NCBI GenBank assembly: GCA_905116865.2
Contig: CAJHNH020002458.1
Span: 32,501-96,500 of the forward strand
Direction: 5' to 3'
DNA from: Candidula unifasciata
Taxonomy: Eukaryota; Mollusca; Gastropoda; Stylommatophora; Geomitridae
Length of the DNA: 64,000 nt
In this document: in pieces, positions 23,590 through 35,400 of the stretch
Numbering within the stretch: position 1 is the stretch's first letter
How the letters are laid out: every line of letters starts with the position of its first letter
Translations under genes and position numbers: made by a program
The notes under the pieces: model-generated
Databases searched by the model: none
Told to the model about the DNA's origin: nothing
Seen by the model: the letters and a program-made list of their open reading frames with translations, nothing else

Positions 23590-23873
23590 TCCCCGTGTGG
23601 GTTCCGGGGCCCCACTGTGGGAAAAACAAGAATAGACTCACTGCCTACCCAAAAGTATGTCGTAAAAGTCGACTAACTGGAAGCTTCCTTTGAAGTCGGA
23701 GTGCATCTGCCTGAGAGGCAAGGAACCAACAGTCTGCATTTAAGTGAATCAGATCTGTAAAACTGATGCACACGCAACACTCAGGTTCTGGAGCAGGACT
23801 GCAGTCCAGGAATGGACGAACAACTAGATCTTTCCGCCAGAGTGTACAGCTGGTGAACGCGAAGAAGAAGAAA
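23590..23873 (+). mobile_element. SINE family A copy
   Basis: Starts CCCCGTGTGGGTTCCGGGGC and ends GGTGAACGCGAAGAAGAAG; near full length. Confidence 0.9.
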
Positions 23874-24186
23874 ATTATTGAGTTGTAAATTTGAATAGAC
23901 TAAGCTACTAAAAACACCATTAATAGAGGACAACATTTTCTATACACACATACATATAAAGTAAGAGGGATGGGGGTGGGAGACAGAGCAAGCTAGGGAA
24001 CAGATAAAAGAGAACAGATAGATCATAATAACTATCAACATTGTAGTGTCTCAGCAAATGAATTACCAAATTTGTGTTTGCATTTAACACAAAAATAGCA
24101 TAATGCTGTACATTTACCCAATGAATAATTTAAAGCATTAAAATAGAATTTGTCTTTTCCTTCATGGGAGGAGACATGATGTGTCT

Positions 24187-24445
24187 TCTTCTTCTTCTTC
24201 TCTTCCACCTTGTACCTCAGCGAAGTGTCAGGGGCAGTTGTAACATTCGTTGATGAGCTCTGTCAACAGCACTATTAAGACTGATGTTCATTTCTGTAAG
24301 GCTGTTTCTAATGCCATCACTTCATCTTTTCCGAGGTCTTCCACTCGCTTTATACCCGTTGTAACATTTCAGTGTGGCACACTGTGGCAGATAGTACCAG
24401 GGCATTCTTATTAGGTGTCCAAACCACTTCATTTGTTATGAAATT
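24187..24445 (-). mobile_element. LINE ORF2 C-terminal fragment with (GAA)n tail
   Basis: The minus strand encodes [22 protein letters not shown] and SGRP/SDGIRNSLTEMN-like blocks followed by VDRAHQRMLQLP and a GAAGAGAAGAAG tail. A sister copy is at 47050-47330 and the extreme tail recurs at 50815-50855. Confidence 0.7.
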
Positions 24446-24915
24446 GTTATTTTTTTATGATATGTCTTGTCTGTGATAAATTGTTACAATAGTGTCATGC
24501 ACAGACACACACACAAATCCACTAATAAAGGTGGTTATATTATTTTTGTTTGATAAGCAATTGTAGAAAAGTAACAAGCTAACTTTTACTAACAACATTG
24601 AGGTACGTGAAATGTACCTAACCTGACATAACATACAGTCACTCAGTCTGGTCAAGGTAATCACGTGTACCAAGGCTATTCAACTGGTGGCCGAATCTGG
24701 CCTGCAGAGACTTAGCAAGTGGCCCGTAGATTACTGCCAACTGGGTTACATTCAAGACCTTTCTATGCTGGGGCTTGAGCCTCTGGCCCGCAATGATCGC
24801 CATTTTCAACATTTTGGCTCTTGAGTAAGTTGAATAGCCCTGATGTATACGATACTGCAGTATATTATTTTAAATACTACAAATTTACCTCATGTACTAA
24901 CTCACACATACACGC

Positions 24916-24917
<2 letters not shown>

Positions 24918-25009
<92 letters not shown>
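24918..25009. repeat. (TA)n microsatellite
   Basis: About 90 bp of pure TA repeat. Confidence 0.97.
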
Positions 25010-25012
<3 letters not shown>

Positions 25013-25257
25013 ATGGAATGATCCATTTCCTTTCTCTTTTTATTTTCTCCCCAAAGGACAATAAAATCGTTCACCTGCCTTTTGACAGAATGCACCATGC
25101 GTTTTTAACAAAGCACACATGACATGCATCACTGTCTGTAGTACACCCGTATGGCAAAGTTCTAAGCTAACACAGAGAAATGGAATTCTAGTCATCAATG
25201 TAATTTTACAGGGCAAAATATTATGCTTCTCATATTAAGTAGTTACTAAACTGCAAT

Positions 25258-25665
25258 AACACATGAATACTGTAACAGTTATAGGTGACATATGGAAGTA
25301 CTGGGACAAATGACAGAGGAAGATACGCTTAAATAGCGTGACAAATGAGAGTGGAAGATCCACAAAAATAATGTAACAAATGACTGGATGGTCTACAGAA
25401 ATAATGTAACAAACGACTGGAGGATGTACAAAAATAATGTAACAAATTACTGGAGGATGTACAGAAATAATGCAACAAATGACTGGATGATCCACAGAAA
25501 CACTGTGAAAATGAATGGGGGATACACAGAAATACTGTAACAAATAATCGGATGATACACATAAACACTGCAACAAATGACAGTGAAAGATAGAGAGAAA
25601 TATTGTAAAAAAAAGATAATAAATGAAATAGAGAAATACTATGACACTGGATGATACTCAAAAGT
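25258..25665. repeat. 33-bp degenerate tandem repeat, about 12 units
   Basis: Unit of the type AATAATGTAACAAATGACTG plus GATGATCCACAGA. Because the period is 11 codons it keeps minus-strand frames open (periodic VICYIIFVHPP), which is not a gene. Confidence 0.85.
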
Positions 25666-26031
25666 ACCATGACAATAGATACACAAACATTTTGTGTTGT
25701 GATTCATAGACATTTTGTGTTGCTAAGTAATAACAATTAATAGATTATAGATAAGAGAAAGAACTAGCAGACATAACAAATCATATAGTTGTCTTTAAAA
25801 AAAAAAAAAAACACACACAAGGCACATACAAAGGTCAAAGACAAATGGGAATAAAGCAGTAGTTGTAACTTGGTCAATCTTCCTGTTACTACTAGCTATA
25901 CATTTAACTAGAAACACAAAAATATAAATACACTCCCGGCACATCAGGACTGTGAAAGTAATTACAAATTGGTGTGTGATGCCTTCCTTGGTGCTCAAAG
26001 AGTTGAATGGCACCAAATGGGCTCTAAAATA

Positions 26032-26426
26032 CTAAACAGACATAAGGGGTTTATGCCTGTGTCCTAGAGGAGAGTCATCAAGAGCTATCACACTTTTCTC
26101 TTCACTCTTTTTCTTCACATCCAATTCAAAATCTGTCCTGGCTTTGTTGACCACAGGATTTTGAGCGTAAAGATAGGTGGCAGCACTGACAATAAAGATG
26201 GCCAGGACAGTGAAGAGGTCCACTGGAATGCCAAATATCAGCCAGCATAGGACGGCGGTAAACATGAGCTCAAGGGCACTAGCAAAGGTTTTGAGGATAG
26301 AATTCAGGCTGCGAAGGAACAAACTTGTCACAATTCCAATGGCTGCGTTGTTGATGACGATGGATATCACTCCCGGTTTCATGATGGACATCAGGCTGTC
26401 TGCTGTGAAGGCTTCAACCAGTTGTC
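26032..26426 (-). CDS. senju: SLC35A transporter, exon 7 (C-terminus)
   Basis: Acceptor (minus) TTTTTTTTAAG|GACAAC; stop TAG at 26034-26032. Encodes the last three or four helices (NNAAIGIVTSLFLRSLNS, ELMFTAVLCWLIFGIPVD, VLAIFIVSAATYLYAQNP) and the cytosolic tail with KKKSEEK, ending MSV. Confidence 0.93.
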
Positions 26427-29400
26427 CTTAAAAAAAACAAATCAAATGTGATAAGATTTTGTCCTTGGAGAAAATAAAATGTGACATTTTATCTTTAGAA
26501 AACAAATAAAATGTTACAAATATTTTGTCCTTAGAAAACAAAAAAATATAAGATTTTTTCTTTAGGAAAAAAAAACCTGATTAGAAAAAACCTGTATTGT
26601 CTAAAGACAATTTACATAAAATGTGACGTTTGTCCATAGAAAACAAATGAATATTAGATTTCCTTAGAAAAAAATATAGAAGCATACTGACAAATGAACT
26701 TAATTTGTCCCTGACTGCGGCTCGTTTCTCAAAACTCTTATTTCCCAATACATCTTATAGAAAATCAATTAATCCATTCTCATATAAAAATTTATTCAGA
26801 TATATTTATCTGAGTTTGTGTCTGTTAATTTTCTGTTGTTTAAAGATTCTAGGATCATCAGAGTCATAAATTAGCAGAGATTTTATCTTCAGATCACCAC
26901 TGGCATTTGCACAAAAGAACAAAGTTGGTCTATCTTTCACTGGCTTGTGTCTCGGCAATTTCCTCCTTACTGAAGACATTAATCATATAAAATGAAGAAA
27001 ACATGTGAGTGATATGAAGGATGGGCAGTTAAAGTACTTTGAGCACGACATGGGGTTTTATCACAGACAGACAAAAAACATATGCGTTGTCTTACCTCGA
27101 AAAGTGAGCACCAGGACATTACACACTATGGAGTTCAGGTACATGAAGACATTGGCCATCATAATGTGAACATCAACACCTGTGTCCTTCAACAGAAACT
27201 CATTGTAAACACCAGCAAAGCAGGAGGAGAACACCTGTTTCAAACCATATAAGGAAGTTACAAACAATGAGTCACTGAGGAAAGACAGAGTGATTTAACA
27301 AAAACAATATAGTAAAGGCAATGCCATGAAAGATTTGTTTCATAGCTAGGGGACTACTCTACTGTACTTCACTTGATTTCTTTTTCGTTTCCCTTTCTGG
27401 TGAAAACACCAGCGAAGCAGAAGGAGAACCCCTGGGTCAAACCATTTAAGGAAGTTACAATCAAAAAGTCACCGAGGAGTGACTCTTCAAAACAAAATAG
27501 TAAAAGCAATGGATTAGCTGGGAGACTACTCTCTACTGTACTTCACTTGATTCCTTTTCTGTTCCCCTTTCAAGTAAACAGCTGTGATAACAGGGGTACA
27601 GGAATCTGGTGGCTTAGGGGTCTAAGTGGGTTTTGACTATGTACATAGGTTCTCTTTATAAGTATTTGTTTACACATTTCATATTTATTTCAGGTTCAAG
27701 TAACAAAGTTAGGCCCAAAAGAGAGTGACTTCCCTTGTTATTCATGCCTCGTAGTGTCGCAGGGCCTGTCCTTTGTTGCAGGGGTGTCACCCTTAGTGAC
27801 ATAAGTTGTCATAAGTTGCATGCAGTCGTGGGACGTAGGCTGCACTTTCTCGTGGGACGTAGACTGAGGCTGTGGTATAGGGGGCATGGGTTTAGGGCCA
27901 GTTCTATATGTTTTTGGACCGTTAAAAGCGCTTACTTCTTGGAATATAGACAACACATGATTGCTGGCCACTGAAAACAACGAGCAAAATACGCTGTGTC
28001 GCTGGCCTGTCACTAAGCGTGACAACCCCCGCACCACAGGACAGGCTCTGTGACACTATTAGCCATGAATGGCAAGGGAAGTCACTATCTTTTTGGGCAC
28101 AATTTCGTTACAATCACCTTATTTTAAATACTTGTTATTCAACATATTATCATTATGCACTTAAATAAGGTTTAGAACCACTGAGCCTAAAAAAAAATTT
28201 GTAAAGAGCTTGAGGACCTCCCGCTCCCTACCCCACCACCAAATGTTTTTGTGTGTGTCTGCACTCCTGCATCAAAGTTGGGTGTGTCTGATTACTGAAA
28301 GCACTGTGTAAGGTTTGCTAGCTCCGATATAAATCCATAATGTGTGCATAAGTTTTCTTTCTTAGCAATTTTACCTGCTTAACACTATTTCTGACTGCCT
28401 TGAGACTTAATGTGTATACAATTTACATGGATCCTTCTATGTTGTTTTTTTTTTTTTACCCTTATCTGAAAAGGCTAGGTATCCAGTCTCATTAATCACG
28501 AGCTTAGAAGGAGCTGTGACATCATTCAGTATCATCGACTGCCGCGAGCTAGCCTCATATTTTTAAGCAAATTAGCACTCACTGGGGGATGTCAATATTA
28601 TTTCAGCCACCTTTACCTCCCAGGAAATGTCCTGGTTTCCACATTTGGCTGGGTCAACCTGGTAGCACAGGTCAGTAGAAAAGTCCAGCCTCTATGAAGA
28701 TTTAAACACAGGTAAATGTGCTAGCCACTGTGCCACTACAACTCTGCTGTGCTACTACAGCTCCTGCCATGTGCTTAAGTTAGTCGTGTGTCCTTTACAC
28801 GACAGTGCAGAACCGACCTCCGCAATTTTTGACTGTTTGCGATTTTACCAGGCAACTTTACATTTAATATTTTTCTGCTTCTTTCTGATGCTCGGCTCTT
28901 AATACCACTGTGAAATCCAACACAAGGCAGTCTGCTGCCAAACTACCTGCAGCTGAAATCAAACCCAGCACCTCGGAGTTACATAGCACATTTACAAAGC
29001 CTAAGCCACAGCTAACAAAGGATTGAAAACATATTTAATATTGTAGGAGCCTGTTTTAACACACGACCATGAATCCTGGACAATTAATAAACAAGCCAAA
29101 CAAATTCCTGAGGCCTCAGAGATGTGGTTTTACAGAAGAATCCTTGGAATTCCTTGGACTGCCAAAGAGTGCTTTGAAAGAGGCAAGGGCTCGAAGACAA
29201 CTCATAATAAACATCAGAATGAGACAGTCATCCTTTTTTGGACATGTTATGAGAAGAACGAAACCGAAACATTGTTACCACTTGAAAGATCTGTGGGGAA
29301 AAAAGACAAAAAGACAGTACAAGAAGATTCTTCACAGCCTTTTTTTTTTCCCTGACAGGGAGGGGTGTCAGCAGACGAACTGATACATGCTTTTGAAGAA

Positions 29401-32400
29401 CTCAAATTCTGGAGAGGAATGATCACCCACACCAATCGGCAAGGCAGTTAATGATGATAATCTTCTTCTTCGCGTTCACCAGCTGTAGACTGGCGGAAAG
29501 TTCTGGTTGTTCGTCCACTACTGAACTGCAGTCCTGCTCCAGAACCTAAGTGTTGCGTGTACATCAGTTTTACAGATCTCATTCTCTTGAATACAGACTG
29601 CTGGTTCCTTGCCTCTCCGGCAGATGCACTTTGACTTCAAAGGAAGCTCCCCAATTAGTCGACTCTTACGGACATGCTTTTGGGGAGGCAGTGGGTCTAT
29701 TCTTGTTTTCCCCACAATGGGGCCCCGGAACCCACACGGGGGATGATGATAATGATTTGCGGGGCACTCAGCTACCCACCCTTCACAAAACAGTAAAATT
29801 TTTAAAGACAGCTACAGTAGTGCAGTGGCCAGATGCTTGACTGGCTACTCATGGGTGATGGGTTCAAATCCTCATCAGGGCAAATCCTTTATACAAAATG
29901 ACCTAGGCTTCCAAACTGACTAAGCCTACAATTGGTACCAGGTAATGTACTGGGAGTAAAAGTGGCCGGCGTAATGTTGACCATATTACCCAACAAAGTG
30001 CCAAATGGTCTACAAACATATGAGTCTAGTATCATATGCCATATTAACCACTAGTACCAGAAAAATTGGTCCTATTTTTTACTTCAAAACTTTCAAAGAT
30101 TTCTTCTTCTTAGTTTATGCACGGATGTAATTATGTTGTGCCCATTTACAGCACGGCTGTGATAAATGAAACTTTTGATCAACCCGATCAACTTTTTTTC
30201 AAAATTTTATTTTCTTTTTTTTTTTTACTTTGCCCATAATTTCAAAAAAACCGCGTTAGCGAAGTTGATAGGAGGCTCGCTTTCAAATCCAGCTGTGACT
30301 CGCTGCAGCCATGGTGGGTGTTCGAAACCGGGAAGCTCCCGGGTTAACCCAGCCTCTAGGAAATGGGTACCAGAGTTACGTGCGGACAGCAACACAGGCG
30401 TAGTTTACATCTCCCGACTTTACCTTTAATTCTTATATTTGAAGTATTGCAAATCTCACCTGCAGCATAATGAACAGCAGGTGAATGTCCAGATAGTCCA
30501 GGAATGAAGTGGGTGTTGTGGATAGTGTTCCGGCATGTGACACGTCATGACGTATCTCTTTGATGATGCAGCCCAACGTTAGAAGGAGAAGAGATCCCCA
30601 CTGTATAAAGCTGAGCTGTTTCTTAAAGATCAGCTGAAAAGGAGAATACATTCATTGCAAAATATAAGATATGGAACAGAAAGTTAGTAGAGAAGTTCAA
30701 TTGTTTCACTACTAAAATAGTGTTTTAAGTCTGTCTTCTTCTTCTTCGCCTTTTACAGCAATGATCAGAGCAAAGTTAAGACATATACATCATGATAGTC
30801 ACATACAACTGAAGGTCACAGGGTTATCTGTGCTGATGATTGTCTGATCAGTGCCCTCTTGCTGATAACTGTCTGATCAGTGCCCTCTTGCTGATGACTG
30901 TCTGATCAGTCCTCTCTTGCTGATGACTGTCTGATCAGTCCTCTCTTGCTGATGACTGTCTGATCAGTGCCCTCTTGCTGATGACTGTCTGATCACTGCC
31001 CTCTTGCTGATAACTGTCTGATCACTGCCCTCTTGCTGATAACTGCCTGATCAGTCCTCTCTTGCTGATGACTGTCTGATCAGTCCTCTCTTGCTGATGA
31101 CTGTCTGATCAGTGCCCTCTTGCTGATGACTGTCTGATCAGTTCTCTCTTGCTGATGACTGTCTGATCAGTCCTCTCTTGCTGATGACTGTCTGATCAGT
31201 GCCCTCTTGCTGATGACTGTCTGATCAGTGCCCTCATGCTGATGACTGTCTGATCAGTCCTCTTTTGCTGACGACTGATCAGTCCTCTCTTGCTGATGAC
31301 TGTCTGATCAGTGCCCTCTTGCTGATGACTGTCTGATCAGTGCCCTCTTGCTGATGACTGTCTGATCAGTGCCCTCTTGCTGATGACTGTCTGATCAGTG
31401 CCCTCATGCTGATGACTGTCTGATCAGTGCCCTCTTGCTCATGACTGTCTGTCACGAGACGATCTCAGTGGTTCCAGAAGTTAGTACTTGTAATAAGTTC
31501 TTCTGGTTCTAAAGAGAGAGGATTATATTTACTCTGCCCTTTACCCTAATATTACTTTAAACCAAATTGATTTAAATGTTTCCAGTCCTTAGTCCAGACC
31601 AAGCGACTGAGTCTTGGGTAATGTTACGCAATTACACCGGGACTAGAGAATTTCCTTTCACACGCCAGTGTCAGAATGTTATCTCCTGACCAGACTGTAG
31701 AAATTGAGTAGACGCTAGACATTGTGGAGCCGGGAGGTCGGAGTTTCGCAAGTCAGTGTAATTCTTGGCAGAACAGGTGTTTGGCAATTAGGAATGTTTG
31801 ATCTGGGTCAAGTGGTAAACACAATGGCTTCACGGACCGTTTTCACACCGGCTAGTTAGATTCGTTGTAAACTAGATTGGGTCACTTAAGAATGTTTGCT
31901 CTAGGGATGTCAGTCCAGAATTGACTGACAGGCCACTTGTTAGCTAATTTGATCTGGTAGGTACTTCAGAGGCGGGGCTTAAGTCATCGTCTTGAGGGTT
32001 GGGTAGAACTAAGTAAAGGGAGGAGTTTAATTTGGACAATAGATTGATACTTATACTTCGAGCCTGTGGAATTCCCGTCATTAATCGCAGCCTGCCGGCA
32101 AACAAACACAGGTCGACGTAAAGGTATTTTACGGTCACATTCTGTTTTGGCGATTGATGGAAAGTTCCCAGGTAAGAGAAAATATTAATTTTAATCTTGT
32201 ATACTTAGGTTAGGGAGTTAAGCTTAGTCTATACTACCTTTTCCTAATTTGTCTGCACATTCTGCTTGAAATAGCTCTTTGTGAGTATTCAGTATCTCAG
32301 TTAGGGAACTGCTAAACTATTCCTATTTCTTGTATATTTGTGTCACATGTTTTTCAGTGTATGTTTTCATGTGTATAAAATAAGATGTGAACAATGACAT

Positions 32401-35400
32401 TTGCTATAATGAAATGTAATTATATTGTTTCCATGATCAGCCAAAATATGAGTTGGGACTGAGGGAAATTATGCCAAAATATGTGCAGGGATGCTGCTAC
32501 GTTTGTGTGCCCACCATGTGCTCACTAATTGTGTTCACCTAAACAGGGGAGTTATAACCCCAGGGGAAGAATGATGGGTGTATAGAATTCACTGCCACTG
32601 AACGATAATATTCAGGACAGCGTGCACCTATAAAGTGTTTGAGTTTTCAGCACATACCCTGCTCCACGTGGTCATGTAATATCAATGTCAGCCAGTTGTT
32701 GGAAGTCTGAGTGATGACGGACAACAGACTTAGAAAGTCAACTATCATGACATAGCATTGGAGGGAAGGCAGGATATGTGACGCCCATGTAAGACAAAAG
32801 ACCTTCAGACTAGACTGGAGAGAATGTGGAATATGAGGAGGAGTGATGGGATATATTTTATTATTATATGTTACAATAATTGATACATGTATTCTTAGTG
32901 TAAGTCAAGATACTACACGTATGTGTTTCGTTTCCATAATTACAGCGCCCATGTGACGATCAGTCCATGAAAGAGACTACATTGTGTTAGACTCGGCCAG
33001 CTGGGAACGAGGTGGAGAACGAGGTGGAGACCGAGGAGGTCTCCTGAAACAGGCAGAAAACAGGCAAGGAAGAGTTGGACAAGCTTGACAGTTCCTCACG
33101 GCTGTCAGAGGCTTATAAGCTAAGTTAACATCTTTTAAGTTAATATTACCATCATCATCATACCACTCTAAACCCCGAGCTGTTTTTCTCGCTGAAGCTT
33201 ATCACTAGCATCAAATTAACCAGTCACTGTTTGTGTAAATCAACAAACTGGGAATATCATTGTTAGTAAATAAAGCTGTATGTCAAGTTTTATACTACAT
33301 CGTTTGTTAAATTCCAAATGTCTGTTCTTACATGTTTAATTAAACTGTTAGGATAGAATAACATTTGGTGGGGGCTCAAATAATATAATAATTCTTTAAT
33401 TATTCATAATAACACCGGGAGAAGGTAGATGACGGAGGAATCATTTGCCCTGTCTAATAATTCATTAAGTATAATGCTATAGACATCTAAAATTCCTTTT
33501 CTTCTCTTGTGGGTACCAAGTTCAGCTAATGTTAATGTACTTAACGAGCCAATATGGTTGTTTTCTTGGATATCCAGGACTTTGTCTGAGAGCAACATAG
33601 CTCAGATTTTAGTTCGGTTAATCAGGTGGAAGAAATGTGTTGAGAGGAACTTCCCTACTCAACATTGTAAACATTAAAACCACCCGTCACGTCACACTGT
33701 CTGATCAGTGCCCTCATGCTGATGACTGTCTGATCAGTCCTCTCTTGCTCATGACTGTCTGATCAGTGCCCTCATGCTGATGACTGTCTGATCAGTGCCC
33801 TCATGCTGATGACTGCCTGATCAGTCCTCTCTTGCTGATGACTGTCTGATCAGTGCCCTCTTGCTGATGACTGTCTGATCAGTGCCCTCTTGCTGATGAC
33901 TGTCTGATCAGTCCTTTCTTGCTGATGACTGTCTGATCAGTCCTCTCTTGCTGATGACTGTCTGATCAGTCCTTTCTTGTTGATGACTGTCTGATCAGTG
34001 CCCTCTTGCTGATGACTGATCAGTCCTCTCTTGCTGATGACTGTCTGATCAGTCCTCTCTTGCTGATGACTGTCTGATCAGTCCTCTCTTGCTGATGACT
34101 GTCTGATCAGTCCTCTCTTGCTGATGACTGTCTGATCAGTCCTCTCTTGCTGATGACTGTCTGATCAGTTCTCTCTTGCTGATGACTGTCTGATCAGTCC
34201 TCTCTTGCTGATGACTGTCTGATCAGTCCTCTCTTGCTGATGACTGTCTGATCAGTGCCCTCTTGCTGATGACTGTCTGATCAGTCCTCTCATGCTGATG
34301 ACTGTCTGATCAGTGCCCTCTTGCTGATGACTGTCTGATCAGTGCCCTCTTGCTGATGACTGTCTGATCAGTCCTCTCTTGCTGATGACTGTCTGATCAG
34401 TGCCCTCTTGCTGATGACTGTCTGATCAGTGCCCTCTTGCTGATGACTGTCTGATCAGTGCCCTCTTGCTGATGACTATCTGATCAGTCCTCTCTTGCTG
34501 ATGACTGTCTGATCAGTGCCCTCTTGCTGATGACTGTCTGATCAGTGCCCTCTTGCTGATGACTGTCTGATCACATTTTTGTTATCGCCAATGCAGCTTT
34601 GTTGGTGTCAGGACTCAGTAAACATACTTTCAAACCTATTGTCTTCTTCTTTAGCGCGTTCACTTACTGTAAACTCCAGCAGAAAGTTCTGGTTGTTCAT
34701 CCACCTCTGGACCAGTTAGTTTTGTTCCAGAACCGGAGTCTTGCATCCACATCCATTTTACAGATCTAACTTATTTGTATGCACATTGTTGGTTCCCTGC
34801 CTCTCAGGCAAATGCACTTCAACTTTGCAGGAAGCACCCCAATTACTCGACTCTTACAACTTGCTTGATGAGGAAGCAGTGGGTTGATTCTTCTTATCCC
34901 CACAACGGGATCTCCGAACCTAAACAAGGGGATTACTTTTTGTCTGCCAAGGGTCATTTAGACATTTATAACATTGGCCATACAGAATTATCATCTTCAA
35001 CATTAGCCTGCTTTATTTGGTGAAACATTTTGTTAAATCATCCCTACTGTGAAAGCTATAACTGCTTCTCTTCGGTGATTAAAACAAAGTAGAAGAGCAT
35101 TTTCACCTCTTGGGCACATCTGACATATAGTTCTAGACCCATATCTTTAGAAATCAATGAGCACTTGATGGGTGATGAGGTCAAAATCATGCTGTCCACC
35201 TTTACTGAGCCACGGTCAGTTTTTGACAAATAAAATCCACATCGATGCAGATTTGATGCCTAGATCATCAACCAACAGGCCCAGCCTCTAAGCAAATGCA
35301 GCTCCCCTGTGGTCATTTATTTTAACATAAATTTATGTTTCTATATAAACAGCTTTTCACTTTATTAAATTTTGTGCCCCTTACCTCCTTTCTGCGGCTG

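Noticed and set aside
25235..25670. Two 113-codon periodic frames
   Set aside because: The 33-bp repeat has a period of 11 codons, which keeps frames open without coding.
30830..34575. Hammerhead ribozyme in the minisatellite (CTGATGA words)
   Set aside because: The conserved GAAA core and helix arrangement are missing from the unit.
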